From positions 1-64,000 of the forward strand of contig NZ_FNJQ01000009.1 of assembly GCF_900104055.1 (NCBI RefSeq): a stretch of DNA of 64,000 bases, read 5' to 3'. The DNA comes from Pseudoselenomonas ruminantium. Lineage in GTDB: Bacteria; Bacillota; Negativicutes; Selenomonadales; Selenomonadaceae. The notes under the pieces were generated by a model. It ran no database searches and was not told the DNA's origin. It saw only the letters and a list, made by a program, of their open reading frames with translations. This document shows positions 25,849 to 33,686 of this stretch, piece after piece (the stretch's first letter is position 1; each line of letters opens with the position of its first letter). Position numbers and translations under genes: made by a program.

Positions 25849-26982
25849 GTGTTTGAATTGGATGATAACGGCCTCGATCAAGTGGCCAAAATTAAGGTAA
25901 TCGGTGTAGGCGGCGGCGGCAGCAATGCTGTGAACCGCATGATAAACTATGGACTGCAGGGAGTCGAGTTTATCGCAGTGAATACGGATGCACAGGCACT
26001 TTTGAAGTCTCTGGCTCCGAAGCGTATGCAGATTGGCGAGAAGCTCACCCGGGGATTAGGTGCAGGTGCTCGTCCGGAAATCGGCCAGAAAGCGGCTGAG
26101 GAAAGCCGTGACGATATTCTCGAAGCTCTGCGTGGCGCAGATATGGTCTTTGTTACCGCTGGTATGGGGGGCGGCACTGGTACTGGTGCAGCACCGGTGG
26201 TAGCTGAATGTGCCCGCGAGATCGGCGCACTGACCGTAGGTGTTGTAACCCGTCCGTTCGGCTTTGAGGGGAAAAAGCGCGAACGCAACGCCGAATCCGG
26301 TATCGCTAATCTGAAACAGCATGTGGATACGATCATTACGATTCCGAATGACCGCTTGATGCAGGTCGTGGATAAGAAGACGCCGATCAATCAGGCGTTC
26401 AGCATTGCCGATGATGTGCTCCGTCAGGGTGTCAAGGGCATTTCCGACTTGATTTCCCAGCCAGGCCTCGTAAACCTCGACTTTGCCGATGTCAAGAGCA
26501 TCATGAGCAATGCCGGCTCGGCGCTGATGGGGATTGGCGAAGCTTCCGGCGAAGGCGCTGCGATTGCGGCAACGAAGATGGCTATCGAATCTCCGCTGCT
26601 CGAAACGACCATCGATGGCGCGCGCGGCATCCTGATCAACATCACCGGTGCCGAGGAATACCTCAGCATGGTGGAAGTACAGGAAGCCTCCGCGACTGTG
26701 CATGATGCAGCTGATGACCAGGCAAACATCATCTGGGGTACGTCTATCGATAACACCATGGGCGATACGGTGCGTGTGACGGTTATCGCTACGGGCTTTG
26801 ATGCACCGGAAACTGTTGGTATCCAGCCGCAGATGCCTCCATCTGCCGCTCAGCCGGTACAGCCGAACAATACTGGCATGAACTTTGGCATGCCGAATCA
26901 GGCCGCACCGGTGGAACCGCAGCAGACGGTTACGCCTGCCGCTGATTTCATCGACATTCCGGTCTGGATGCAGAAAAAATAA
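25849..26982 (+). CDS. ftsZ: Cell division protein FtsZ
   Basis: Tubulin-like GTPase forming the cytokinetic ring. The 377-aa protein contains [16 protein letters not shown], the tubulin signature GGGTGTG (about 106-112), the T7-loop [11 protein letters not shown], a Pro/Gln-rich linker and the C-terminal peptide DIPVWMQKK that binds membrane tethers. GTG at 25849 is chosen: GGGGG lies 8 bases upstream and the family usually starts as M-x-E-(F/L)-D. The in-frame ATG at 25834 has no ribosome site and would add five residues. The usual tether gene ftsA is not adjacent. Confidence 0.96.
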   Translation: MFELDDNGLDQVAKIKVIGVGGGGSNAVNRMINYGLQGVEFIAVNTDAQALLKSLAPKRMQIGEKLTRGLGAGARPEIGQKAAEESRDDILEALRGADMVFVTAGMGGGTGTGAAPVVAECAREIGALTVGVVTRPFGFEGKKRERNAESGIANLKQHVDTIITIPNDRLMQVVDKKTPINQAFSIADDVLRQGVKGISDLISQPGLVNLDFADVKSIMSNAGSALMGIGEASGEGAAIAATKMAIESPLLETTIDGARGILINITGAEEYLSMVEVQEASATVHDAADDQANIIWGTSIDNTMGDTVRVTVIATGFDAPETVGIQPQMPPSAAQPVQPNNTGMNFGMPNQAAPVEPQQTVTPAADFIDIPVWMQKK

Positions 26983-27001
26983 ACAAAATTTAAAATAAGT
27001 A

Positions 27002-27030
27002 TTGACAAGCGTTGAGAACTCGGATATAAT
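27002..27030 (+). promoter_or_regulatory. Consensus promoter of the tRNA pair
   Basis: TTGACA (27002-27007), 17-base spacer, TATAAT (27025-27030): a perfect sigma-A promoter, starting transcription about 35 bases before tRNA-Tyr. Confidence 0.93.
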
Positions 27031-27071
27031 ATTTCTTGTTCTTAACGCTTGTTTTGTTAAGAAGTTCATAT

Positions 27072-27157
27072 GGGTAGGTGGCCGAGTGGTTAAAGGCAAC
27101 AGACTGTAAATCTGTCATCTTCGGATTACGATGGTTCGAATCCATCCCTGCCCACCA
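27072..27157 (+). tRNA. tRNA-Tyr (GTA)
   Basis: Acceptor GGGTAGG (27072-27078) pairs with CCTGCCC (27147-27153) with one G-U pair; the anticodon stem-loop CAGACTGTAAATCTG carries GTA. It has the long class II variable arm of bacterial tRNA-Tyr, a GGTTCGAATCC T-arm and an encoded CCA end. Confidence 0.97.
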
Positions 27158-27162
27158 CTTTT

Positions 27163-27239
27163 GGCGGCATAGCTCAGTTGGCTAGAGCATGCGGTTCATA
27201 CCCGCAGTGTCAGGAGTTCAAATCTCTTTGCCGCCACCA
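27163..27239 (+). tRNA. Elongator tRNA-Met (CAT)
   Basis: Acceptor GGCGGCA pairs with TGCCGCC; anticodon loop GGTTCATACCC carries CAT; CCA is encoded. The paired first acceptor position and overall likeness to Bacillus elongator tRNA-Met argue against the initiator. A lysidine-modified tRNA-Ile is less likely but not fully excluded. It lies 5 bases after tRNA-Tyr, in one transcript. Confidence 0.93.
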
Positions 27240-27251
27240 ATACGAAGTCTT

Positions 27252-27282
27252 GAGCACATCTTCCGGGGTGTGCTTTTTATTT
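27252..27282 (+). terminator. Terminator of the tRNA transcript
   Basis: AGCACATC...GGGTGTGCT hairpin followed by TTTTTATTT. Confidence 0.8.
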
Positions 27283-27399
27283 GCGCAGTTCCGGATATGG
27301 GGCTGAAGTCCTGCTTGTATTCATAGAAAATGTACATGTTTTTTTCAGAAAAGAGGGCTATAATATAATCCGTTTGTTGGTAAGATTAGGATGGATGGC

Positions 27400-28014
27400 A
27401 TGAAACGCAGAGATTTCTTGAAAAACATGATACTTTTAGGTGCAGGTACCGCAATACTGCCACAGTTGTGGACAGCAAAAGCAGCAGAAGCGGCCTGGAA
27501 TGCTGGCGGAAGTGCTGCAGGAGGCGTAGATCCGTTACTGGGGATTTCAATCAGAGAAACGAATCTGGAATTTTCCTCACTGCAGAATCGCCGTACCACC
27601 GATGCGATCGTGATCCATCATGTAGGTGGGACTAATCGGGATGTGTCAGCAGAGGAAATTGATGGCTGGCACAAGAACAACGGCTGGGCCGGCATTGGCT
27701 ACCATTTTGTCATCCGCAAGGACGGTACCATCGAACGGGGGCGGCCGATGAATATGCTCGGCGCGCATTGTTATGATCATAACTGGCATACGGTGGGGGT
27801 AAATATCGTAGGCGAGTTTGATGCGCATGTGCCGGAGCCGGCGCAGATGGATTCGGCAGCGAAACTGCTGGCGGCTTTGTGCCGTTACTATGGTTTCGAG
27901 CCCAATCGTCAGCATATCAAGGGGCATCGGGAGTATAACTCCACGGCCTGCCCGGGGCAGAATCTCTTTGACCGACTGCCGCGTCTGGTCACGATGACAC
28001 GCAAATATTACTGA
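27400..28014 (+). CDS. Tat-exported N-acetylmuramoyl-L-alanine amidase (Amidase_2)
   Basis: A 204-aa protein that should cleave the MurNAc-L-Ala bond of peptidoglycan. The N-terminus MKRRDFLKNMILLGAG fits a twin-arginine signal (RRDFLK) followed by a hydrophobic stretch and AKAAEA cleavage region. The mature part is a zinc amidase/PGRP fold: IVIHHVGGT with the first zinc His, GIGYHFVIRKDGTIERGRP, GVNIVGEFD, and GHREYNSTACPG with the other ligands. ATG at 27400 is chosen for the compact Tat signal and AGGA upstream; ATG at 27391 adds three residues. It probably forms a two-gene unit with the next gene. Confidence 0.88.
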   Translation: MKRRDFLKNMILLGAGTAILPQLWTAKAAEAAWNAGGSAAGGVDPLLGISIRETNLEFSSLQNRRTTDAIVIHHVGGTNRDVSAEEIDGWHKNNGWAGIGYHFVIRKDGTIERGRPMNMLGAHCYDHNWHTVGVNIVGEFDAHVPEPAQMDSAAKLLAALCRYYGFEPNRQHIKGHREYNSTACPGQNLFDRLPRLVTMTRKYY

Positions 28015-28053
28015 CAAGACTAAGAACACTACAACAACTGAGAGGTGACGGCA

Positions 28054-28389
28054 ATGCGTTACCGTTGGTTCGCCAACAAGGATAAGCAGACCGATGAATA
28101 CGGTGTGCCCGTGAGCCGGGCGGCTTATGATGAAGCGCTGCATCCACAGAAGAAATCGCTGTACACTCGGGGAGAGGTGCTGGCGATCCTGGTGGTTACT
28201 TTCGTCCTGCTCTATGAGTGGAATGAGGATTACAGTCCGATACTGTACATGTGCGTTGCCTTCCTGACCTTTGAAGCACGCCCCGTGGTGAAGTTCTTCC
28301 TGGGGGAGAAGGGCAAAGCAGTCAGCAATGCCTTGACCGGCTTCAGTGTCGCCATGTTTGTGGCAGCTGTTTTTTGGACGATGTTGTAA
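28054..28389 (+). CDS. Small membrane protein of unknown function
   Basis: A 111-aa protein not recognised. A polar N-terminus of about 40 residues (RYRWFANKDKQTDEYGVPVSRAAYDEALH) precedes about three hydrophobic helices (EVLAILVVTFVLLYEW; SPILYMCVAFLTF; ALTGFSVAMFVAAVFWTML). AGAGGTG lies 7 bases before the ATG at 28054. It follows the amidase gene by 39 bases, suggesting cotranscription. Confidence 0.65.
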   Translation: MRYRWFANKDKQTDEYGVPVSRAAYDEALHPQKKSLYTRGEVLAILVVTFVLLYEWNEDYSPILYMCVAFLTFEARPVVKFFLGEKGKAVSNALTGFSVAMFVAAVFWTML

Positions 28390-28550
28390 GTTTATTTATT
28401 ATTAATGTAAATTTTCAGTTATTTGCCAAAAATGGTTCTAAAAAATTATTTACATTTTTTTTAGAAAAAAGCAGGAAAATAACGCATAAAAGCGAATTAT
28501 TAAAACATAGATTGATTGTTAGCGAAAAGCAATCGACGGTCGTTGCATCC

Positions 28551-28586
28551 TGTCAGTGCCATGACATATGTCATAATATCATGACA
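28551..28586. promoter_or_regulatory. Cluster of TGTCA/TGACA half-sites upstream of glgC
   Basis: TGTCA (28551) - 6 bases - TGACA (28562) - 2 bases - TGTCA (28569) - 8 bases - TGACA (28582). The middle pair forms a perfect 14-base palindrome ATGACATATGTCAT (28561-28574), and the first pair has the 5-6-5 layout of CRP/FNR-family sites with a variant half-site. It lies about 160-195 bases before glgC and is a candidate operator for the glycogen genes. The stretch 28390-28550 before it is AT-rich and shows only a weak A/T palindrome (about 28436-28467). Confidence 0.5.
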
Positions 28587-28648
28587 AATGTAACAATTTT
28601 ATAACCTGCAGCAAAAAATACAGAAATAGCAGGGAAAAACTGTATACT

Positions 28649-28666
28649 AACAGATGAAAATCTGTT
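28649..28666 (+). promoter_or_regulatory. GNRA-loop hairpin in the glgC upstream region
   Basis: AACAGAT-GAAA-ATCTGTT is a perfect 7-bp stem with a GAAA tetraloop. It directly follows a possible -10 (TATACT, 28643-28648), so it would be at the 5' end of that transcript, where it could protect the mRNA. Confidence 0.45.
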
Positions 28667-28744
28667 AAAATATATACATAAAAGTAAACTGTAGTCGAAT
28701 AAGGGGAGATTATTGTTTACTACGATATCCAAGGGGGATTTTTT

Positions 28745-29899
28745 ATGAGAAAGACAGAATGCTTGGCCATGATCTTGGCCGGTGGTCAGGGCAGCCGCCT
28801 CGGCGCGCTCACCAAAAAGATTGCAAAACCGGCTGTACCGTTTGGGGGAAAGTACCGCATTATTGATTTTCCGCTCAGTAACTGCGCGAATTCTGGTATC
28901 GACAAGGTCGGTGTCCTCACCCAGTATCGTCCGCTGGAGCTGCACAACTACTTAGCTTCCGGCAGCGCCTGGGATCTGGACCAGAAGGATGGCGGTATCT
29001 TTATCCTGCCGCCGTATGCTCGTGAAAAGGGGGCTGACTGGTATCAGGGCACAGCTGATGCCATCTATCAGAACCTGAACTTCATTGATTTAGCAGATCC
29101 TGAGTACGTTCTCATTCTGTCTGGTGACCACATCTACACGATGGATTATTCCTGGATGCTGGAAGCTCATAAGATGAACAAGGCCGAGGCTACGATCGGT
29201 GTTATCGAAGTGCCTTGGGATGAAGCACCGCGCTTCGGTATCATGAACACGGACAAGACGGGGCGCATCGAAGAATTCGAAGAAAAGCCTGCGAAACCGA
29301 AGAGCAATCTCGCCTCCATGGGTATCTATATTTTCAACAAGAATTTCCTCAAGAAATATCTGGAAGAAGATGCCAAGGACGAAACCAGCAGCCATGACTT
29401 CGGCAAGAACATCATTCCGAAGATGCTCGCTGACAAGGCTCGTCTGTACTCCTACGCATTTGAGGGGTATTGGAAGGATGTCGGCACTATCGAAAGCCTC
29501 TGGCAGGCCAATATGGACCTGTTGCAGGATCAGCCGCCCTTTGACCTCAAAGGCGAGAAGAAGATCTATTCTTCCAATGCCTCCATGCCGCCGCATTACG
29601 TCGGTCCGGATGCCAAGATCAAGAATTCCATGATCAGCGAAGGTTCCATGATCCTCGGTGAAGTGGAGAACTCCGTGATCTTCCCGGGCGTGCGCATTGG
29701 CAAGGGTGTTAAGGTAACTAACTCGGTGGTTATGCCTTCGACTGTTATCCGTGACGGTGCCGTAGTGGATTATGCTATCCTGGCTCAGAACTGCGAAGTC
29801 GCAGCAGGAGCTAAGGTCGCAGGCGAATTAGGTGCTATCACTGTGGTAGCTGAGGGTGAAACTGTACTGGCCGAAGCCAGCGGCAAGCAGGCCGGCTGA
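28745..29899 (+). CDS. glgC: Glucose-1-phosphate adenylyltransferase, catalytic subunit
   Basis: Makes ADP-glucose from glucose 1-phosphate and ATP, the committed step of glycogen synthesis. The 384-aa protein keeps the pyrophosphorylase loop [13 protein letters not shown] (residues 14-26), [15 protein letters not shown], the [10 protein letters not shown] Asp motif, [11 protein letters not shown] and the [13 protein letters not shown] glucose-1-P region, and ends in a left-handed beta helix ([14 protein letters not shown]...). AAGGGGG precedes the ATG. It heads the glycogen gene series and pairs with GlgD encoded next. Confidence 0.96.
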   Translation: MRKTECLAMILAGGQGSRLGALTKKIAKPAVPFGGKYRIIDFPLSNCANSGIDKVGVLTQYRPLELHNYLASGSAWDLDQKDGGIFILPPYAREKGADWYQGTADAIYQNLNFIDLADPEYVLILSGDHIYTMDYSWMLEAHKMNKAEATIGVIEVPWDEAPRFGIMNTDKTGRIEEFEEKPAKPKSNLASMGIYIFNKNFLKKYLEEDAKDETSSHDFGKNIIPKMLADKARLYSYAFEGYWKDVGTIESLWQANMDLLQDQPPFDLKGEKKIYSSNASMPPHYVGPDAKIKNSMISEGSMILGEVENSVIFPGVRIGKGVKVTNSVVMPSTVIRDGAVVDYAILAQNCEVAAGAKVAGELGAITVVAEGETVLAEASGKQAG

Positions 29900-29946
29900 G
29901 TATTTCCCTATCAATACAGCCTAGATACAGCAAGGAGTGGAAGAAA

Positions 29947-31053
29947 TTGAAAGATGTAATGGGGATTATTAATCTTCAGGAAGATAATAAATTAATTCGT
30001 GAACTGACGGAAAGACGTGCGGTGGAGTCCATGCCGTTCGCAGGACGCTATCGTCTGATTGACTTTACTTTATCCAGCATGGTGAATTCAGGTATCCTGA
30101 ATGTAGGGGTTATGCTTCCCGATAAGCCCCGTTCCGTGCTTGACCATCTTCGTTCCGGTAAGGATTGGGACCTGGCCCGCCGTCATGACGGCCTGTTCTA
30201 CCTGCCGTCCCCCAGCGAAGAAGACAGCATCCGTAAAGGCGATTTAAAGAACTTCTATCACAATCTGGATTTCTTCGAACACAGCAGTCAGAAATATGTA
30301 CTCCTGACCAGCGGCAGTTTCGTTTATAATGTAGACTTTTCCCAGCTCCTGCGCTTCCATCAGAACACCTCGGCGGATATCACGATGGTGTACTATACGG
30401 CGAAGGAAGAGCAGGCTGGCCGCAATGTGGTTCTCGAGACTGCAGAGAATGGTCTGGTAACGGATTTGGCCGAAAAACCGGCTATTTACGATGATTCCAA
30501 GGTAGCGATGAATGTTTATCTCATCGAAAAGCGCATCTTCGTGGAACTGGTGCGTTACACCTATGAGCATGGCGGACAGGACCTCCTGATGGACGGCATC
30601 ATCCGTCGCGCGAGCGAGTATAATATCTATGCTTGTGAGCACGATGGCTATGTGGCCCATGTGGATTCTACTTCCGCATATTACAAGGCGAACATGGACA
30701 TCTTGGAACCGGAGGTTTGGGAAGAGCTCTTCATGGGCAACAATTCCATTTACACCAAAGGCAAAGATGAAGTTCCAGTTCAATATAAGGAGACAGCCAA
30801 AGTCAAGAACTCGCTGATCGCCAACGGCTGCGTGATTCGCGGCGAGGTCGAAAACAGCATTTTGTTCCGTGGTGTCACCGTAGGCAAGGGCGTAAAAATC
30901 AAGAATTCCATTATCATGCAGAAATGTGATATACAGGATGATTCCTTGGTGGAAAATGTCATCTGCGATAAGAACGTGGTTATCTCGAAGGAAAAATGGC
31001 TTAAAGGTGCCAATAATTACCCGCTGATCGTCACGAAGAATGTCGTCATCTGA
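29947..31053 (+). CDS. glgD: Glucose-1-phosphate adenylyltransferase regulatory subunit GlgD
   Basis: A 368-aa GlgC paralogue. It keeps the fold (GRYRLIDFTLSSMVNSG, the C-terminal beta helix) but lacks the GGxGxRL pyrophosphorylase loop; the equivalent place reads LQEDNKLIRELTERRA. In Bacillus and other Firmicutes GlgC-GlgD heteromers have higher activity than GlgC alone, with GlgD noncatalytic. TTG at 29947 is used: AAGGAG lies 9 bases upstream and the protein then begins as the family does (x-GIINLxxDN). Confidence 0.93.
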   Translation: MKDVMGIINLQEDNKLIRELTERRAVESMPFAGRYRLIDFTLSSMVNSGILNVGVMLPDKPRSVLDHLRSGKDWDLARRHDGLFYLPSPSEEDSIRKGDLKNFYHNLDFFEHSSQKYVLLTSGSFVYNVDFSQLLRFHQNTSADITMVYYTAKEEQAGRNVVLETAENGLVTDLAEKPAIYDDSKVAMNVYLIEKRIFVELVRYTYEHGGQDLLMDGIIRRASEYNIYACEHDGYVAHVDSTSAYYKANMDILEPEVWEELFMGNNSIYTKGKDEVPVQYKETAKVKNSLIANGCVIRGEVENSILFRGVTVGKGVKIKNSIIMQKCDIQDDSLVENVICDKNVVISKEKWLKGANNYPLIVTKNVVI

Positions 31054-31060
31054 TATTTAG

Positions 31061-31120
31061 AAGGCCGTTGTAACGAGGCAATCTGCCTATAACGGGCATA
31101 AGCCAAGTTATGACGGCCTT
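31061..31120 (+). promoter_or_regulatory. Three-way-junction-like RNA structure between glgD and glgP
   Basis: AAGGCCGTTGTAAC (31061-31074) pairs over 14 bp, two of them G-U, with GTTATGACGGCCTT (31107-31120). Inside lie two small hairpins, AGGCA-ATC-TGCCT and GGC-ATAA-GCC. A short T-stretch (TTTATTGTTGT) follows. It may be an attenuator or processing site between glgD and glgP. Confidence 0.5.
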
Positions 31121-31158
31121 TATTGTTGTGTTAAGGCTGAAAAAAGGGAGTGTTTTTT

Positions 31159-33633
31159 TTGGCAAAGGAAAAGAAAAAAGTAAATGAGGCTGAGTTTAAG
31201 AAACTCAAGGAAAAATTGAAAGCCCGTTTTATCGCTACGGCTCATATCATGTGGGGCCGTGAGCTGGACGAGCTGTCGGAAAATGAAATATATCAGACTG
31301 TAGCCGCTACGGCTAAGCAGTATATCTCCGAAAACTGGATCAAGACCAACAAGGCCTATATGGAACGGGAAGAGAAACAGATCTACTACTTCTCCATCGA
31401 GTTCCTGATGGGACGCCTGCTGAAATCCAACCTGATCAATTTAGGCTTGGAAGAGGCTTTGCGGGATGTGCTGGGGGATTTCAAGCTGAACCTTGACAAG
31501 GTCTACGAGGAAGAACCTGATGCCGGTCTGGGCAATGGTGGTCTGGGCCGACTCGCTGCCTGCTTCATCGATTCCATGGCTGCCCATCATCTGCCGGGCC
31601 ATGGCTGCAGCATTCGCTATCAGTATGGCCTGTTCGAGCAGAAGATCATCAACGGCAACCAGGTTGAGATCCCGGATAACTGGCTCAAGAACGGCTTTGC
31701 CTGGGAATACCGCAAGCCGGATAAAGCCATCGATGTCAAATTCTACGGCAATGCCTATATGAAGGAAATGCCGGACGGCAGCCTGAAACTGGTGCATGAG
31801 AATCCGATGGTCGTCATGGCCGTACCTTATGATGTGCCTATCGTGGGCTATCATAACAGTACGGTCAACAACCTGCGTCTCTGGAATGCCGAGGTAAACC
31901 GTGACTTCTCCGACTACGGCTATCTCACGCAGGAACAGATCCGTCAGAAGAATGAATACCGCTCTTTCGTGGAAAGTATCACGCGTTATCTCTATCCGGA
32001 TGACAGCACCTGGGATGGCCGCAAGATGCGCCTGATTCAGGAATACTTCATGACTTCTGCCGGCGTGCAGAGTATTGTCCGCCATTACAAGAAGACGGGC
32101 ATGAAGATCAAGGATCTGAGCCAGAAGATTGCCATCCATATCAATGATACCCATCCGGCTGTAGCAGTACCGGAACTCATGCGTATCCTGCTCGATGAGG
32201 AAGGTCTGGAATGGAGCGAGGCTTGGGCAATCACCAAGAACACCATCGCCTATACCAACCATACGATCATGCCGGAAGCCCTCGAAACCTGGCCGGTGGA
32301 TATGTTCAAGGAACTGCTGCCGCGCGTTTACATGATCATCGAGGAAATCAATCGCCGTCATCTCGAAGAGGTGCGTGAGCGCTATCCGAACAACGATGGC
32401 AAGGTACAGGCCCTGTCCATTCTCGAAAATGGCATGGTCCATATGGCAAGACTTGCCATTGTCGGTGGTCACAGCGTCAACGGCGTAGCCAAGATTCACT
32501 CCGATATTCTCAAGGCTTCCACGCTGCATGACTTCTATGAATTCAATCCGAAGATGTTCAACAACAAGACCAACGGCATCACGCATCGCCGCTGGCTGAT
32601 GGGCGCCAACCCGGAGCTGGCCGGTCTGATCGATGAGACATTGGGCAGCCGCCGCTGGCACCGTTATCCGGAACAGCTTGACCTCTTGAACGATTTCGTC
32701 AATGACAAGCCGTTCCTGGCTGAACTGGGCAAGGTCAAGCATCTGCGCAAGGAACATCTGGCGCAGTACATCCTGGAACACAACCTGATCAAGGTCAACC
32801 CGGACAGCATCTTCGATATCCAGGTCAAGAGAATCCATTCCTATAAGCGCCAGCTCATGAATATCCTGCATATCATGTATCAGTATAACCTGCTCAAGCA
32901 TGACAAGGGTTATGACATGATCCCGACCACCTATATCTTCGGCGGCAAGGCTGCACCGGGCTATTATATCGCCAAGGAGACCATCCGCCTGATCAATGCG
33001 GTGGCCGAGAAGGTCAACAACGACCGGTCCATCAAGGACAAGATGAAGATCGTCTTCATCGAGAACTTCGGCGTGTCCATCGGCGAGATCGTCTATCCGG
33101 CAGCGGATGTCAGCGAGCAGATTTCCACGGCCTCCAAGGAAGCCTCCGGTACGGGTAACATGAAGTTCATGATGAATGGTGCGATTACCCTTGGTACGAT
33201 GGACGGTGCTAACGTGGAAATCCGTGAAGCCGTCGGTGGCGACCAGGGTGGTGACGACCACTGCGTGATCTTCGGCCTGCGGGCAGAAGACGTCCTGACC
33301 TACTATATGACGGGTTCTTATTCCGCTTGGGATGAATACAACAACAATGAGATGGTGCGCTTCGTGATGAACCAGCTCATTGACGGTACCTATGGGGATT
33401 TCCGTTCCCTCTACGATTATCTGATCCATGGCAACGATGAGTTCTTCATCCTGAAAGACCTGGGCTCCTATGCTTGGGGGCATGAAGAAATCATGCGCCG
33501 CTATAAGAATAAGCTGGGTTGGCTGACCTCTTCGGCCATGAATATCGCCAACTCCGGCCGGTTCTCGTCTGACCGTACCATAGACGAATATGCGAACGAA
33601 ATCTGGCACGTAAAACCGGTCCGTATTTCGTAA
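31159..33633 (+). CDS. glgP: Glycogen/alpha-glucan phosphorylase
   Basis: PLP-dependent enzyme releasing glucose 1-phosphate from the non-reducing ends of glycogen. The 824-aa protein contains YYFSIEFLMGR, EEPDAGLGNGGLGRLAACF near the N-terminus, NDTHPAVAVPELMR, the THRRWL segment and the PLP-lysine region EASGTGNMKFMMNGAITLG (Lys near 668). TTG at 31159 is chosen: AAAGGGAG lies 8 bases upstream and the protein opens MAKEKKK; a GTG at 31150 overlaps the ribosome site. It combines storage breakdown and synthesis in one locus. Confidence 0.96.
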   Translation: MAKEKKKVNEAEFKKLKEKLKARFIATAHIMWGRELDELSENEIYQTVAATAKQYISENWIKTNKAYMEREEKQIYYFSIEFLMGRLLKSNLINLGLEEALRDVLGDFKLNLDKVYEEEPDAGLGNGGLGRLAACFIDSMAAHHLPGHGCSIRYQYGLFEQKIINGNQVEIPDNWLKNGFAWEYRKPDKAIDVKFYGNAYMKEMPDGSLKLVHENPMVVMAVPYDVPIVGYHNSTVNNLRLWNAEVNRDFSDYGYLTQEQIRQKNEYRSFVESITRYLYPDDSTWDGRKMRLIQEYFMTSAGVQSIVRHYKKTGMKIKDLSQKIAIHINDTHPAVAVPELMRILLDEEGLEWSEAWAITKNTIAYTNHTIMPEALETWPVDMFKELLPRVYMIIEEINRRHLEEVRERYPNNDGKVQALSILENGMVHMARLAIVGGHSVNGVAKIHSDILKASTLHDFYEFNPKMFNNKTNGITHRRWLMGANPELAGLIDETLGSRRWHRYPEQLDLLNDFVNDKPFLAELGKVKHLRKEHLAQYILEHNLIKVNPDSIFDIQVKRIHSYKRQLMNILHIMYQYNLLKHDKGYDMIPTTYIFGGKAAPGYYIAKETIRLINAVAEKVNNDRSIKDKMKIVFIENFGVSIGEIVYPAADVSEQISTASKEASGTGNMKFMMNGAITLGTMDGANVEIREAVGGDQGGDDHCVIFGLRAEDVLTYYMTGSYSAWDEYNNNEMVRFVMNQLIDGTYGDFRSLYDYLIHGNDEFFILKDLGSYAWGHEEIMRRYKNKLGWLTSSAMNIANSGRFSSDRTIDEYANEIWHVKPVRIS

Positions 33634-33646
33634 GCTGGGGGACTGC

Positions 33647-33672
33647 AGCCTTCCTCGTTGAGGAAGGCTTTT
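33647..33672 (+). terminator. GCCTTCC hairpin, weak terminator after glgP
   Basis: AGCCTTCCTC-GTT-GAGGAAGGCT with four T residues, just before the glgB ribosome site. Partial termination or 3'-end protection of glgP mRNA is likely. Confidence 0.6.
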
Positions 33673-33686
33673 GAGGGGGATTATTT

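Noticed and set aside
29947-31053. Second functional GlgC
   Set aside because: The pyrophosphorylase loop is missing and the protein aligns with the GlgD class, so it is called the regulatory subunit.
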